64,000 bases of DNA from a virus. Positions 63,979 through 64,000 of this stretch are shown here, piece by piece (the first letter of the stretch is position 1; each line of letters starts with the position of its first letter). The stretch spans positions 36,553 to 100,552 of IMG/VR virus record IMGVR_UViG_3300012036_000005, one strand, 5' to 3'. The translations under genes and the position numbers were made by a program. The notes beneath the pieces were generated by a model. The model saw nothing but the letters and a program-made list of their open reading frames with translations. It was not told where the DNA came from and did not search any database.

Positions 63979-64000
63979 TAAAAAACGGATATGTGATAGA
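63975..64000 (+). CDS. MORN-like repeat protein 7, cut by window end
   Basis: The ATG at 63975 overlaps the previous stop and begins IKNGYVI, the conserved start of the family. The array continues beyond the window. Confidence 0.7.

Overview
The window is a 64 kb piece of an AT-rich, tightly packed genome of a T4-type myovirus (tailed phage), probably uncultivated and aquatic. The evidence is a PAAR baseplate tip gene, overlapping ATGA/TAATG gene junctions, many TATAAATA boxes like T4 late promoters, T4-like RNA repair enzymes (Rnl1-type ligase, polynucleotide kinase and phosphatase) and a very large tRNA array. The host is inferred, not shown. A two-piece (permuted) tmRNA with an ANDNF... 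tag, an elongator tRNA-Met of alphaproteobacterial look and a heme oxygenase + bilin reductase pair of the phage PcyX kind all point to an alphaproteobacterium.

Layout. 1-3.1 kb: end of the structural block (unknown structural genes, glutaredoxin, PAAR protein, HAD phosphatase). 3.1-11.3 kb: vWA protein, secreted cell-wall hydrolase, coiled-coil membrane protein, ribosomal protein bS21, Hsp20, ClpS, heme oxygenase and bilin reductase, and a large protein with a nuclease-like motif. 11.3-33.4 kb: mostly short early/middle operons, each behind a near-consensus host-type TTGACA-N17-TATAAT promoter. They hold metallophosphoesterase, radical SAM/SPASM protein, AbrB-like protein, zincin, TilS, split PNK kinase and phosphatase, Pth2-like protein, AAA+ ATPase, Rnl1 ligase, NAD salvage (NadM-Nudix and NAMPT), YqeY, an Rnl5-like ligase homologue, SET and SLOG proteins. 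33.4-61.4 kb: about 36 tRNAs covering all 20 amino acids, plus two tRNAs with CUA (amber) anticodons, several abnormal tRNA-like RNAs, and structured RNAs. Between them lie genes for a kinase-like protein, an ADP-ribosyltransferase-like protein, lipase, Pth2, histidine phosphatase, an RF1-like factor, UvdE, CCA-adding enzyme, ClpP and a 704-residue TerD-like protein. 59.8-61.0 kb holds no protein gene: a ~165-nt RNA and a ~930-nt ornate RNA each have their own promoter. 61.6-64 kb ends in seven tandem MORN-like repeat genes.

How it works together. Much of the window supports translation during infection: tRNA supply (tRNAs, CCA enzyme, TilS, PNK, ligases), ribosome modification (bS21), and rescue of stalled ribosomes (tmRNA, Pth2, an RF1-like factor with a GGQ motif) with ClpS and ClpP to handle the products. 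Amber-decoding tRNAs sit next to a gene with an in-frame UAG, and the RF1-like gene itself contains an in-frame UGA, so stop-codon decoding may be regulated. A second theme is a set of genes with a TATAAATA box only four or five bases before ATG and a shared MRxxEL-type N-terminus. These look like leaderless late genes for proteins packed into the capsid and injected. A third is metabolic support: NAD+ rebuilding from nicotinamide and bilin synthesis.

Several genes appear broken by frameshifts or stops. Some could be sequencing errors, and this is stated where it matters. All assignments come from reading motifs; no database search was run.
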